Source: Piezodorus guildinii
Lineage: Eukaryota > Arthropoda > Insecta > Hemiptera > Pentatomidae
Direction of reading: 5' to 3'
NCBI GenBank assembly: GCA_023052935.1
Contig: CM041292.1
Location: 204,685,799-204,749,798 of the forward strand
Length of the DNA stretch: 64,000 nt
The position numbers and the translations under genes are program-made. Of this stretch, positions 11,722-20,465 are shown in pieces. Within the stretch, counting starts at the first letter, position 1. Every line of letters starts with the position of its first letter. The notes under the pieces are model-generated. The model saw only the letters and a list, made by a program, of their open reading frames with translations, did not search any database and was not told the DNA's origin.

Positions 11722-12261
11722 TTTCACTTACTATATATATAGTAAGGGAAAGTATTGCGATCGTGAAAATTTTCGAATTCTAGTTTTCAACGGAAATACA
11801 CATTTTAGGGTCCCCTGAGTACAAATAACCAAGTCCCGCAAAAAGTTCTGTATGTGTGTGTGGTAACTCCCGGGCGGAAACGGTAATTCCTATGAAACTG
11901 AAATTTCATATTTCACCATACCATGCAATTTGCACCTTTTTCGATTTTCTCGAAAACGGTTCCGACGATTTTGATTAAACTCGCTATATCGATGTAAAAT
12001 TTAATGGGCTGTAATATGATTTAGGTTTCATTCGGATAAAAATGCTCTGACTGGGTTAAATGCCGATATTTTAAATTTTCTTTCTCTAAAGTACCTTTAA
12101 TTTTGTCGATTCTATAAAAATAACTATATTATCTAGTTACTACTGATTAAAAACTGGTAAATATATAAATTGAATGAATTCGATACCCAACTAAAGGTAA
12201 AACTGAAAAAAGTACATTTCTAAAGAAATTTTTTGTTTTTTAACATAAGAGCAGTAATATA
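11722..12261 (+). repeat. R880 repeat copy e, 5' part (split by a LINE)
   Basis: This begins with the family's 5' end, actttcacttac followed by an AT palindrome and gtaagggaaagtattgcgat. It runs to aacataagagcagtaatata at 12242-12261, where the CR1-like element starts. The unit resumes at 15748 with tatatacatgtatgatatag. In an uninterrupted copy (41761-41800) these two edges are adjacent, which confirms the insertion. Confidence 0.8.
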
Positions 12262-15200
12262 GAATAGAATAGAATAGAATAGAAAAAAAATTTTATTCTG
12301 GGACTAGGTCCCCTAAGAATAACAGTTATGTACAATAGAAATATGTAATATGTCTGGCCAACAGACAAGAAGCATGATTAATTATTATTTACAAAAAATT
12401 ACAATTATTTACAATGAGAAAGATACCATACATAAGAAATAACAAAGAAATTAATGAAAAATATATATCTTCTAATTTTATCTTCTGAAAAACTAAAATT
12501 TTATTCAAACAAAAGCAAATTAAAGTTTGGGCGGTAAACAGTAATCTTCATTCACTCAATGTAGATTTCTATCATATATCATATCACATTTGCTGATCGT
12601 CTATTTGGGATGACAGAAGGTATAGGAAAAGTTGGGATTTGAATGAGGATAAAGAGGCAGCATGGCGGATGTGGATAGGTAGAGAATTCCAGAGTGTGGT
12701 AGAGCGAACAATAAAGGAACGATCAAAAGTTTTGGTTCTGTGGGTAGGAAGATAAAGGTCAGACTGTCGCGATCTAGTTTCAAGGGAGTGGACTGAGGAT
12801 TTAAATTGAAGGAGACTGTGGATATAGGAAGGATGCTGGGAGTTAATAGTTTGGTAGAGGTATGATCCAAGGAAATATTGTCTGCGGGTTGAGGGGAGGA
12901 GCCACTTTAATTCACCGTATAAGTGGGTAACATGAGACCTCCTTGAAGTACCGAAGACAAATCTCAAGGAAATGTTCATAATGCGCTTTAGTCTGCCTTC
13001 AAGCACAGCCGGGAGGCCGTCATACACCGCACAACAATAGTCAAAGTGGGGGAAAATAAGTGAAGAAACGAGGAGCTTACGAGTGGATAGGGGAAGGAGA
13101 TGACGGGAGCGATGGAAAAATTTAAGAGTACTTATTGTTTTTCGGGAGATTTGGGCAATATGGGGTTTCCAGGAGAGGGATTGGTCGATGGTGATACCTA
13201 GGTTTTTGACAGTGGAACTGAACGTAATTGGGTAATTATTAAGGATTAGATTTGGAAAATTGGAATTAGATTTGAGAAGGGAATTGGAACCTATTACTAT
13301 TGCTTGTGTCTTCATGGCATTTAGCTTAAGTTTATTCTGAATTCCCCAGGCGCTGATTCTATCCAGGTCCTCCTGAATCTTGGAAAATGCTAGTAATGTC
13401 TCAGATGGGGAGAAGGATAGGTAGATCTGGAAATCATCAGCGTACAGATGGTGGGAGCAATGATGAATAGATTTGGGAAGGTCATTGATGTAGGAATTAA
13501 AAAGGAGAGGAGATATACTTGAACCCTGGGCCACACCTGCCGAAAGGGCAAGAAAGGAAGATAGAGGATGATTAGGAATGGTGACAGCTTGGGTTCTACC
13601 AGAGAGAAATGAGTGAAACCAACGAATAGTGCTGTTAGAAAAGGATAGGGATTGTAGTTTGGAGAAAAGGATGGAGTGGTCCATGGAGTCAAAAGCTTTT
13701 GAAAAGTCTAGAAGTATTAGTACGGTCAGTTTCTTTTCATCCATAGCAGTATGTAAGTCGCTGGTGATTTTGAGGAGAGCGGATTGTGTGGAAAAACCAG
13801 GTCGGAAACCGGATTGGAGAGGATCAAGAAGTTTAGACTTTTCAAGGAAATTAGATAATTGAGATTGGACTATTCTTTCTAAAGGCTTGGAAAGGTTAGA
13901 TAGAATGGAAATAGGGCGATAGTCTTTAGGAGATGTAGGATTAGAGGTTTTATTGATAGGATGGACTATTGCTTTTTTCCAAGTAGATGGAAATATAGAA
14001 TTTTGGAGGGAAAAATTATATATGAATAGAAGAACTGGTAGGATTTCGGGAAGGCATAATTTTAATAATTTGACGGGTATTCCGTCAAATCCTATTGAGT
14101 TGGTATGGGATTTCATTACAGAGGAGATAAGGTCGGTTGGTGTGATATCGGAAAAATAAAAATTATCTGGATTAAATGATGTAACTGAAGAAAAATCGGA
14201 AGAATGTGGAGAATGATTATCAGAGGAGGAAGATGAAAAGTATACATTTAATTCATCTGGAGAGGTTTGATAGGATGGTGAGGAAGAGGATTTGCAAAGA
14301 GACAGTTGGCGAAGGAGTTGCCATTTTGATTTTGAATCGGGAGCAGAGGAGAGAGTTTCGTGAAAGTAATTAGATTTTGCTTGTCTGATTGTTGCCTGAG
14401 TCAGATTGCGGAGTGCCCTGAACGCTTGATAGTCTTCCGTTAGTCTAGTACGTCTAAAGCGTCTACGGGCAGCCTCACGCCTCTTTTGTAAGTCTTTTAT
14501 TTCTGGACTCATCCAAGGAGCAGGGCGGTGGCGGAAGGTACAGGTTTTGAGGGGAGCATGTTTGTCAAGGATACTGATAAGGTTAGAGGTGAGGATATCG
14601 ACCATTGAATCTATAGAGGTACAAGAATATATATCGTCCCACTTTAGGACTTCAAGATCGGATTGGATGATTTCACGGGTAAGGGAGTTGATATTACGGA
14701 AAGTTGTTGTTTTAGGAAGGATTGTTGGAGTTTGGATATTGTATGAAATTTGTATTAGGTCATGACAGGATAAGAATGGGACTGGTAATTGAGATGAAGA
14801 GAGGAGGCTATGTGCTGAATCAATTACATGAAGGTCGAGCCAGGTATCTGAGCAATGAGTATGATGGGTGGAAGAAAAAGGTACAATAAAAAGATTAAGG
14901 GAAAAGAAGAGATTTTCGAGGTACAGTTTGTCATTGGAGTTGGAAAGGAAATTGGTGTTGAAGTCGCCGGATATTATAATATTGTTATAGAGAGGAACGT
15001 AGCTGTAGAGGGTAGTTTCAAAAGGAGCATCAAACGGAACTAAAGGAGGGCGATACACCACTGCAAATAAGAGAGGATGATTATTACAAATAATTTCAAG
15101 GATGATAAATTCAATATGAGGATGATCGGATTGGGTTGAGACATCCAGGATACGCGATTTTAGGCTATTATGTACATAGAGACCGACTCCTCCGCCAGTG

Positions 15201-15747
15201 CGGCCTAATCGGTCATGACGTAAGAAGGAGTGGTCGGGTAAGGAAATAGAAGAGGAGGGAATGTAGGGTTTAAGCCAAGTTTCTGATACTGCAATTATAT
15301 GGTAAAAGTTCTGGGTAAAGTATTGAAGGAATTCATCATAATGAGCGGGCAAGGATTGGGAGTTGACGTGACAAATATTTAGGATACTAGTCATAGGAAC
15401 GGGATGGGGAAAAACACTGATGGTAGGTAAATGACGTAGCTAAATTTTGGTTAAATTTAAAGATTAAAAGAAAATAAATACAAAATAGAACAATCAAAAG
15501 TGTTGAGTGAAGAATACTTGAAAAATTAAATAAATAATGACTAATGAAGAAATCAAAAATTGTATAAAAATAAAAATATACCGTGACACTAAACATTAAA
15601 CTCAGTAAATTACAAATAAAGTCCATGGTGTAAATCCGTTTGTAGCCAGAGAGTAGACGATAGTCAGGACGTCAGCCGAAGACCTCTAGGTCCTGTGCTC
15701 GGTCGATGAAGACCACCGGATGTCCGTCGTCCTTACGACAGCGAACT
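12262..15747 (-). mobile_element. CR1/L2-type non-LTR retrotransposon, nearly complete
   Basis: On the minus strand the element runs from about 15747 to 12262. It has a ~350-bp 5' leader, one long ORF (12584-15394), a ~300-bp 3' UTR, and a tail of TTCTA repeats (12262-12283) instead of poly(A). A microsatellite tail is typical of the CR1/L2 group. It sits inside R880 copy e with at most a 4-5-bp repeat (TATA) at the borders. No ORF1 is visible. The leader holds only a short hydrophobic frame (15387-15626), which I do not regard as ORF1. Confidence 0.75.
12584..15394 (-). CDS. LINE endonuclease-reverse transcriptase, CR1/L2-like
   Basis: This 936-aa intact polyprotein copies the element into the genome by target-primed reverse transcription. 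The N-terminal APE-type endonuclease shows N11, E38 in SETW, Y114 in YRPP, D144/N146 in GDFNT, D187, and H211/D212 in SCHDLI, so the active site looks complete. The RT domain (about 470-750) has FRPGFSTQSA, catalytic D563 in LLDFSKAFD, and D653/D654 in YADDFQIY. The usual GVPQGS motif reads GVAQGS (620-625), an alanine for the normally conserved proline. A thumb/C-terminal region follows. The start is the first Met before the endonuclease core and there is no competing upstream frame. The intact frame implies recent activity. The clade call (CR1 versus L2/Daphne) is tentative. Confidence 0.85.
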   Translation of the reverse strand: MTSILNICHVNSQSLPAHYDEFLQYFTQNFYHIIAVSETWLKPYIPSSSISLPDHSFLRHDRLGRTGGGVGLYVHNSLKSRILDVSTQSDHPHIEFIILEIICNNHPLLFAVVYRPPLVPFDAPFETTLYSYVPLYNNIIISGDFNTNFLSNSNDKLYLENLFFSLNLFIVPFSSTHHTHCSDTWLDLHVIDSAHSLLSSSQLPVPFLSCHDLIQISYNIQTPTILPKTTTFRNINSLTREIIQSDLEVLKWDDIYSCTSIDSMVDILTSNLISILDKHAPLKTCTFRHRPAPWMSPEIKDLQKRREAARRRFRRTRLTEDYQAFRALRNLTQATIRQAKSNYFHETLSSAPDSKSKWQLLRQLSLCKSSSSPSYQTSPDELNVYFSSSSSDNHSPHSSDFSSVTSFNPDNFYFSDITPTDLISSVMKSHTNSIGFDGIPVKLLKLCLPEILPVLLFIYNFSLQNSIFPSTWKKAIVHPINKTSNPTSPKDYRPISILSNLSKPLERIVQSQLSNFLEKSKLLDPLQSGFRPGFSTQSALLKITSDLHTAMDEKKLTVLILLDFSKAFDSMDHSILFSKLQSLSFSNSTIRWFHSFLSGRTQAVTIPNHPLSSFLALSAGVAQGSSISPLLFNSYINDLPKSIHHCSHHLYADDFQIYLSFSPSETLLAFSKIQEDLDRISAWGIQNKLKLNAMKTQAIVIGSNSLLKSNSNFPNLILNNYPITFSSTVKNLGITIDQSLSWKPHIAQISRKTISTLKFFHRSRHLLPLSTRKLLVSSLIFPHFDYCCAVYDGLPAVLEGRLKRIMNISLRFVFGTSRRSHVTHLYGELKWLLPSTRRQYFLGSYLYQTINSQHPSYIHSLLQFKSSVHSLETRSRQSDLYLPTHRTKTFDRSFIVRSTTLWNSLPIHIRHAASLSSFKSQLFLYLLSSQIDDQQM

Positions 15748-16035
15748 TATATACATGTATGATATAGCGTTGGAAAGCTAAAGATTTTAGAAAAAATATT
15801 ATCTTATACTCAAGCTTTTAAAAGTTAATAGAGAGTGATGAACAGCTAATAAAACTTACTGACTATTTTAGATAACAATAGATTTTTTAATAAAACACAT
15901 GTTTCTATATAAATTCAATTTAATTAATTCTTTAATAGTTTCACGTATTTTTATTTCTAACTGTATTTAAAAATTCTTTCATTGATTTTCGAAATGGAGG
16001 TAAGTGAAAGTCGTGTGTTGCCCGCACCAGATTTT
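15748..16035 (+). repeat. R880 repeat copy e, 3' part
   Basis: This continues the unit interrupted at 12261. It runs through gttggaaagctaaagatttt and ggaggtaagtgaaagtcgtg to the 'gcccgcaccagatttttt' end. Confidence 0.8.
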
Positions 16036-16316
16036 TTGTTTTGTTTTTTAACATAATAACGGTGATAGAGATGTATAATATACCATTGGAAAGCTAAAGA
16101 TTTTTGATTTTTTTTTTTTATCTTTCTTAAAAAGTTGTGGATGGTAATCTAAATTGACAAATAGAGCATAAAAGCAGGCGATTCTTGTAAATAACAATTT
16201 TATACGGTTATATTATTTACCCAAAAACATATTTCCAAAGAAGCTGAATGCAATTGGTTAAACTGTTACAAACAAATGAGGTAAGTGACCGTGGTATGTT
16301 GCGTGCACCAGATTTT
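16036..16316 (+). repeat. R880 repeat copy f, diverged 3' part
   Basis: It directly follows copy e and starts mid-unit ('ttttttaacataataacggtg', 'accattggaaagctaaagat'). It ends gaggtaagtgaccgtggtat and tgcgtgcaccagattttt. This is a head-to-tail neighbour, more diverged than copy e. Confidence 0.65.
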
Positions 16317-16363
16317 TTAAACATTTTTACCTGTTGTAGTATTGAAACCTCAAAACTTATATA

Positions 16364-16653
16364 TTTGTTTGTTTATTTATTTAACGTCACTTTATGCTAC
16401 TATGGCTAATTGGACGATGCTACAGTGGGAGTCCTAAATTTTGCCTATCCAGGTTTAATTAGGATAGGGATCTTTAACGAGTACCTGACATTGCACAGGG
16501 TCGGGACTACCTTTTAACGTCTCCTCCGAAGGACGGCATAACTAAGGACTTTTTACTCCCATTAAAAAAATTCCAGAACCACCTGTGAGTTTGAACCCGT
16601 CACCTTTGGCATAGAAGGCTGATATGCTAGCCATCCTGCTACAGGTAATCCCC
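16364..16653 (-). repeat. SINE S1 copy 2
   Basis: A near-complete S1 in reverse: the AAAT-rich tail is at the left, the tRNA-like head (minus strand GGGGATTACCTGTAGCAGG) at the right. The usual blocks are in order, including the GGTGG..CCCG and 'GGATAGGCAAAATTTAGGAC' regions. Confidence 0.8.
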
Positions 16654-17560
16654 AAAACATATATGTTATAGCATAATTCAGAGTATTATAGCATAATCCA
16701 CATATTATTTGAAAACTTGAATATTTTAAATGTCCATTCTTCCTGTTCATTCTAGAAACCCGTCAAAAAAATTCTTCGATAGAAATACTAAGAGGCTAAA
16801 ACTTTTCTCTTGCGGGGAATAGAAAAAACAAAGCAGGAAAACACAATGTTTAGTAGTTAAAATTAAGGGATTGATGCCAAAACAACTGGAATGTTGAAAA
16901 ATATTTAGGTAAAGGAGGCATGAGTTATCGACAGTTTGGGCAATCAAAGGATTTAATGAGCTAGTCGGCTCCCAAGACTTATATGATTATGATTCCGTAA
17001 GCCATAGGCATGGAAAGGGTACAAAAAACGTAATAAAAATCATAATAAAATAAACGTATAAAATAACGGGACAGAGATTTAAAAAAGGCCGTATTTCTGA
17101 CTTCTCAGTAAAATAAACGGAATAGATCACCCGCGTGAATTCACTAACAAGATCTGTGAAAAAGATGATCGACTTTTTTTTTTTCAATGGAAAACCACCA
17201 CATCCGGCAACAACGTGCACACCTCTGTATTTATTTATTTTTATAATGGCAACTCGGATATTTATTTTTATAATGGCAATCCGGATAAGTAGAGAAACTA
17301 GGCATTAACTAATGTAAATTAGAAAATCCCGAATCCACCATCTTTTCAGATTCCTCAGAAGTTCATCGGGAATTGAAAAGTAGGTTTAAAACAAAAGGTG
17401 AGCTGTTATACAGTATTTTGCAGAAGGGTAGGTACCTGGTTCTGGTCATCATGCATAAAATTGTCCGGCAATTATGCATGATGTAATTCAAGGGAGTTGG
17501 TGGGTTTTTCATTAGGGAGGAAGCCCAGTTAATTATTGCTCTCACCTAACTAAATATGAA
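16654..17560. other. Unassigned sequence
   Basis: Only short frames without recognisable motifs. A small direct repeat of 'ttatttttataatggcaa' occurs near 17230-17280. Confidence 0.4.
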
Positions 17561-17752
17561 ATACATAGCAAGTGAAAGTATTTTATCGTAGTGTAGTATC
17601 ATAAAATGTTTAAATTCGAGTTTTCATCGGAAAGACACGTTTCGGAGTCCCCCGATAACTAACCCAAAAACGGTAAGTTGCATACATAAAGCTGAAATTT
17701 CATATTTTAGAAACGTAAAAGTCTGAGATATACATTTTCAACAAAAGCGATG

Positions 17753-17967
17753 GTCCTAGGATTTTTTAATGGGAGTGAAAAATCCTTAGTTACGCCGTCC
17801 TTCGGATGGGACGTTAAAAGGTGGTCCCGAGCCTGTACGATGTCAGGTACTCGTTAAAGATCCCTATCCTAATAAAACCTGGATAGGCAAAATTTAGGAC
17901 TCCCACTGTAGCATCGTCCGATTAGCCATAGTAGCATAAAGTGACGTTAAATAAATAAACAAACAAA
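17753..17967 (+). repeat. SINE S1 copy 3, head-truncated, with 11-bp TSD
   Basis: The insertion begins inside S1 at 'gtcctaggattttttaatgg', so the tRNA-like head is missing, and ends in an AAAT/AAAC tail. Exact 11-bp repeats, caaaagcgatg, flank it at 17742-17752 and 17968-17978. 5' truncation with a TSD of this size is what LINE machinery produces. Confidence 0.85.
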
Positions 17968-18105
17968 CAAAAGCGATGATCCAGAAGAGCTATTTTATAT
18001 CACGCATTTTGCAACTTTTTACGATTTTTTTTCAAAAATAGCTCTAAAAATTTGGAAAATTAAACTCGATACCTCTATTTACTTCTGTAATTAAAAAAAA
18101 AATCT

Positions 18106-18242
18106 CGACGTTTTAGTGCATTTTCCCTATTTTCAAGATTATTATTTTTTTGTCATTTTTATTTATAATTTTGTAGTATAATTCTGCAAAAATGATAAAT
18201 AAAAATAATCCTGAAAATGGGAATAAGGCCCCAAAACGTCGA
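18106..18242. repeat. Small fold-back with decayed Penelope-type terminal repeats
   Basis: The left part (cgacgttttagtgcattttc...) is the reverse complement of the right part, which reads CCTGAAAATGGG, then AAGGCCCC, AAAACGTCG. The right half keeps the layout of the hammerhead units in PLE-1 and PLE-2, but the boxes are CTGAAAA and CAAAA, so the core is degenerate. Confidence 0.45.
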
Positions 18243-18405
18243 AAAAAAGGTGGAAACAGTTCTTAAAAAATTAATGGAAGTATAGAATGACTAATTGAAT
18301 ATACACACATATATAGAACTTCCTCGTGTTAAATTAATAAGAAGTTTTTTATTTTTTTTTTAATAATCAAGGTAAATGAAAGTTGTGTGTTGGCTGCACG
18401 GTTTT

Positions 18406-19013
18406 AAATTGTATTTGTTCCACCAATTTAGAGAGGTCCACGGTCATCCCATCTTTCTCACCGCCTATTATATTATTATTATGATATAATAGGGACCGCA
18501 TAATAATATAATGCACCGCCTATTATATTAAAATTATATCTCCCTGATTTCATTCATAATTAAGTAAAGAGCGTTGAGGATTTTGGATTGTTAAGCATTA
18601 TGTACGAGAGGAATCGGACGGTTTGGTGGAGCCTTAAAGTTCAAATAGGCCGTTACAAGTTTCAATCATTGGACTAGTAGTAAGTGTTTGATAGTCGGAA
18701 GGGTTTCACCTAATGATCCTTTTAATTGAAAATATATAATTATAATTTATTTTTAGAAAAAAAAAAATCAGAAAATAAATTTTGTAGACGGGTGAAGCAG
18801 AGTACAAAGCCCATGAAGAGAGCGGACCGGATGGGCGTAGTCGGTAGGGCTAGGGTGGACGAGACTTGGCCGCCAAATGAGTTCCATCTTCTTCCACGCG
18901 GGGGAGAAATTACAAATCAGCTTGCGGCAACACTTCTCCATAATCATTAATAATTTTATTTATTCTCTGATTATGAAGAGAGCTTGCTTATAATATAATA
19001 AGATGATTATACA
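18406..19013. other. Unassigned sequence with a GC-richer patch
   Basis: A local duplication of 'caccgcctattatatta' lies at 18460-18535. 18780-18945 is GC-richer than its surroundings and open for 74 codons on the plus strand, but the product has no known motif. It could be an exon or transposon remnant. Confidence 0.35.
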
Positions 19014-19163
19014 TTTATTTGTAACGCCACTTTATGCTGCAACGGATAATCGGACGATGCTTCTGTGGGACTCTTAAATTTTAACGAGTACAGGATCGGA
19101 ACCACCATTTTACGTCTCCAAAGGAGAGCATAACCATGGATTTTTACTCCCTTTATCATGTAT
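19014..19163 (-). repeat. SINE S1 copy 4, degenerate fragment
   Basis: Tail-side S1 words remain ('aacgccactttatgctgc', 'aatcggacgatgct', 'aacgagtac', 'ggatttttactccc') with several deletions. The head is absent. Confidence 0.6.
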
Positions 19164-19204
19164 CAATTTTCTGCTTAATCATAGAATGAGAGTTTGAGAA
19201 GAAA

Positions 19205-19775
19205 GAACATTTTTTCACTTTCACTTACTATATATATAGGAAGGGAAAGTATTGCGATCGGGAAAATTTACTAATTCCAGTTTTCAACGGAAATAGACAT
19301 TTTGCACTTTTTTTCACGTAAAGTACCTTTAATTTTGTAGATTCTATAAAAATAACCAAATTATCTTGTTATGTAAATAACAGCTAAATATGTAAGTTGT
19401 GCGAAGTTAAAAAACAACTAAAGGAGAAGACTGATAAAAAAAAATGTAATGCGATTTTTTGTTTTTGAACATAAGAACAGTAATATAGACGTATAATGTA
19501 CCGTTGGAAAGCTAAAGATTTTAGAAAAAATATTATCTGATACACAAGCTTGTAAAAGTTAATAGGGAGTGATGAAAAGTCGATAAAACTAAGTGATTAT
19601 TTTAGATAACAATATAACAGAGTTTATAATAAAACACATGTTTCTATATTTATTCAGTTTAATTAATTCTTTAATGGCTTCACTCATTTTGATTTCTAAC
19701 TGTATTTGAAAATTCTTTAATCGATTTTTAAAACGGGAGTATGTGAAAGTCGGGTGTTGCCCGCACCAGATTTTT
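19205..19775 (+). repeat. R880 repeat copy h, internally deleted
   Basis: The 5' end 'tttcactttcacttactata' and the 3' end 'atgtgaaagtcgggtgttgc' plus 'ccgcaccag' are both present. The middle, from the 'ttttgcac' block to the 'aaagtacctttaattttg' block, is deleted, leaving about 570 bp. Confidence 0.7.
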
Positions 19776-20190
19776 AATTATATGGTTCTTCAGTCTATTA
19801 TGACTTCATAAAAATGATGGGAATATTTTTTAAATATATACTAGTGCTATTGTTCTTACACCAATTTTTAAGACCGAGCTTCGTAGATCACTAGCTTTGA
19901 AGTATATAAAAAAAAGTTTCTACATGTTTGTAAGCAGGATTTTCGTTCGAGGGACGCCAAGTATGTTGAAAATCATTCAGGAGGAAGCCAAATGGATTTA
20001 AAATATATGTTTTTTTCTTGTTTTTTTTATCACTGTGTATATAGATAGAAAATATATATTAGTGTATTAGGTACTCGCATAGAAGTAAAAACCGCACCTT
20101 TTATAAAAAAAAAAAAAAAACTGATACAATAGCTAGATCCCGTTGAAATTCTTAAATAATAATGATTTAACTCGTTTTATCGAATAAATA
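19776..20190. other. Unassigned flank of the Jockey insertion
   Basis: AT-rich with no recognised feature. Confidence 0.4.
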
Positions 20191-20465
20191 CCAATATTTG
20201 CTCTTTTTTTTTTTTAGTAATAACAATTTTTATTGAGAAAATTTTACAATCTGTCCCAATTTGGACATTAATAGTATTGCTGAATGATATCAAACATACT
20301 ACATTCATACAATATTTACACAACATAAAATTACAATAAAATATATACACAATAATGAATCAATACAAAAGTCAATAATTCACTTATACCTATATACACA
20401 TACACACACTCATACATACATCACATTGAGTGGAGAATCTAGCCAGTGCTAGAACTCCAATATAT

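Larger units (their letters stand above)
17562..18405 (+). repeat. R880 repeat copy g, interrupted twice
   Basis: A diverged unit from 'agcaagtgaaagtatttta' to ggtaaatgaaagttgtgtgt with 'tggctgcacgg'. It has been opened by a truncated SINE S1 at 17753-17967 and by a hairpin element at about 18106-18242. Confidence 0.6.

Noticed and set aside
12601..15043. Several frames on both strands inside the CR1-like ORF
   Set aside because: Shadows of the intact 936-aa frame.
15387..15626. 79-codon hydrophobic minus-strand frame just upstream of the CR1-like ORF
   Set aside because: No zinc knuckle, esterase or coiled-coil pattern of LINE ORF1 proteins. Its composition looks like AT-rich leader sequence.
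18726..18950. Possible host exon in a GC-richer patch
   Set aside because: No recognisable motif, no supported splice sites and no neighbouring exons, so it is noted only as unassigned.
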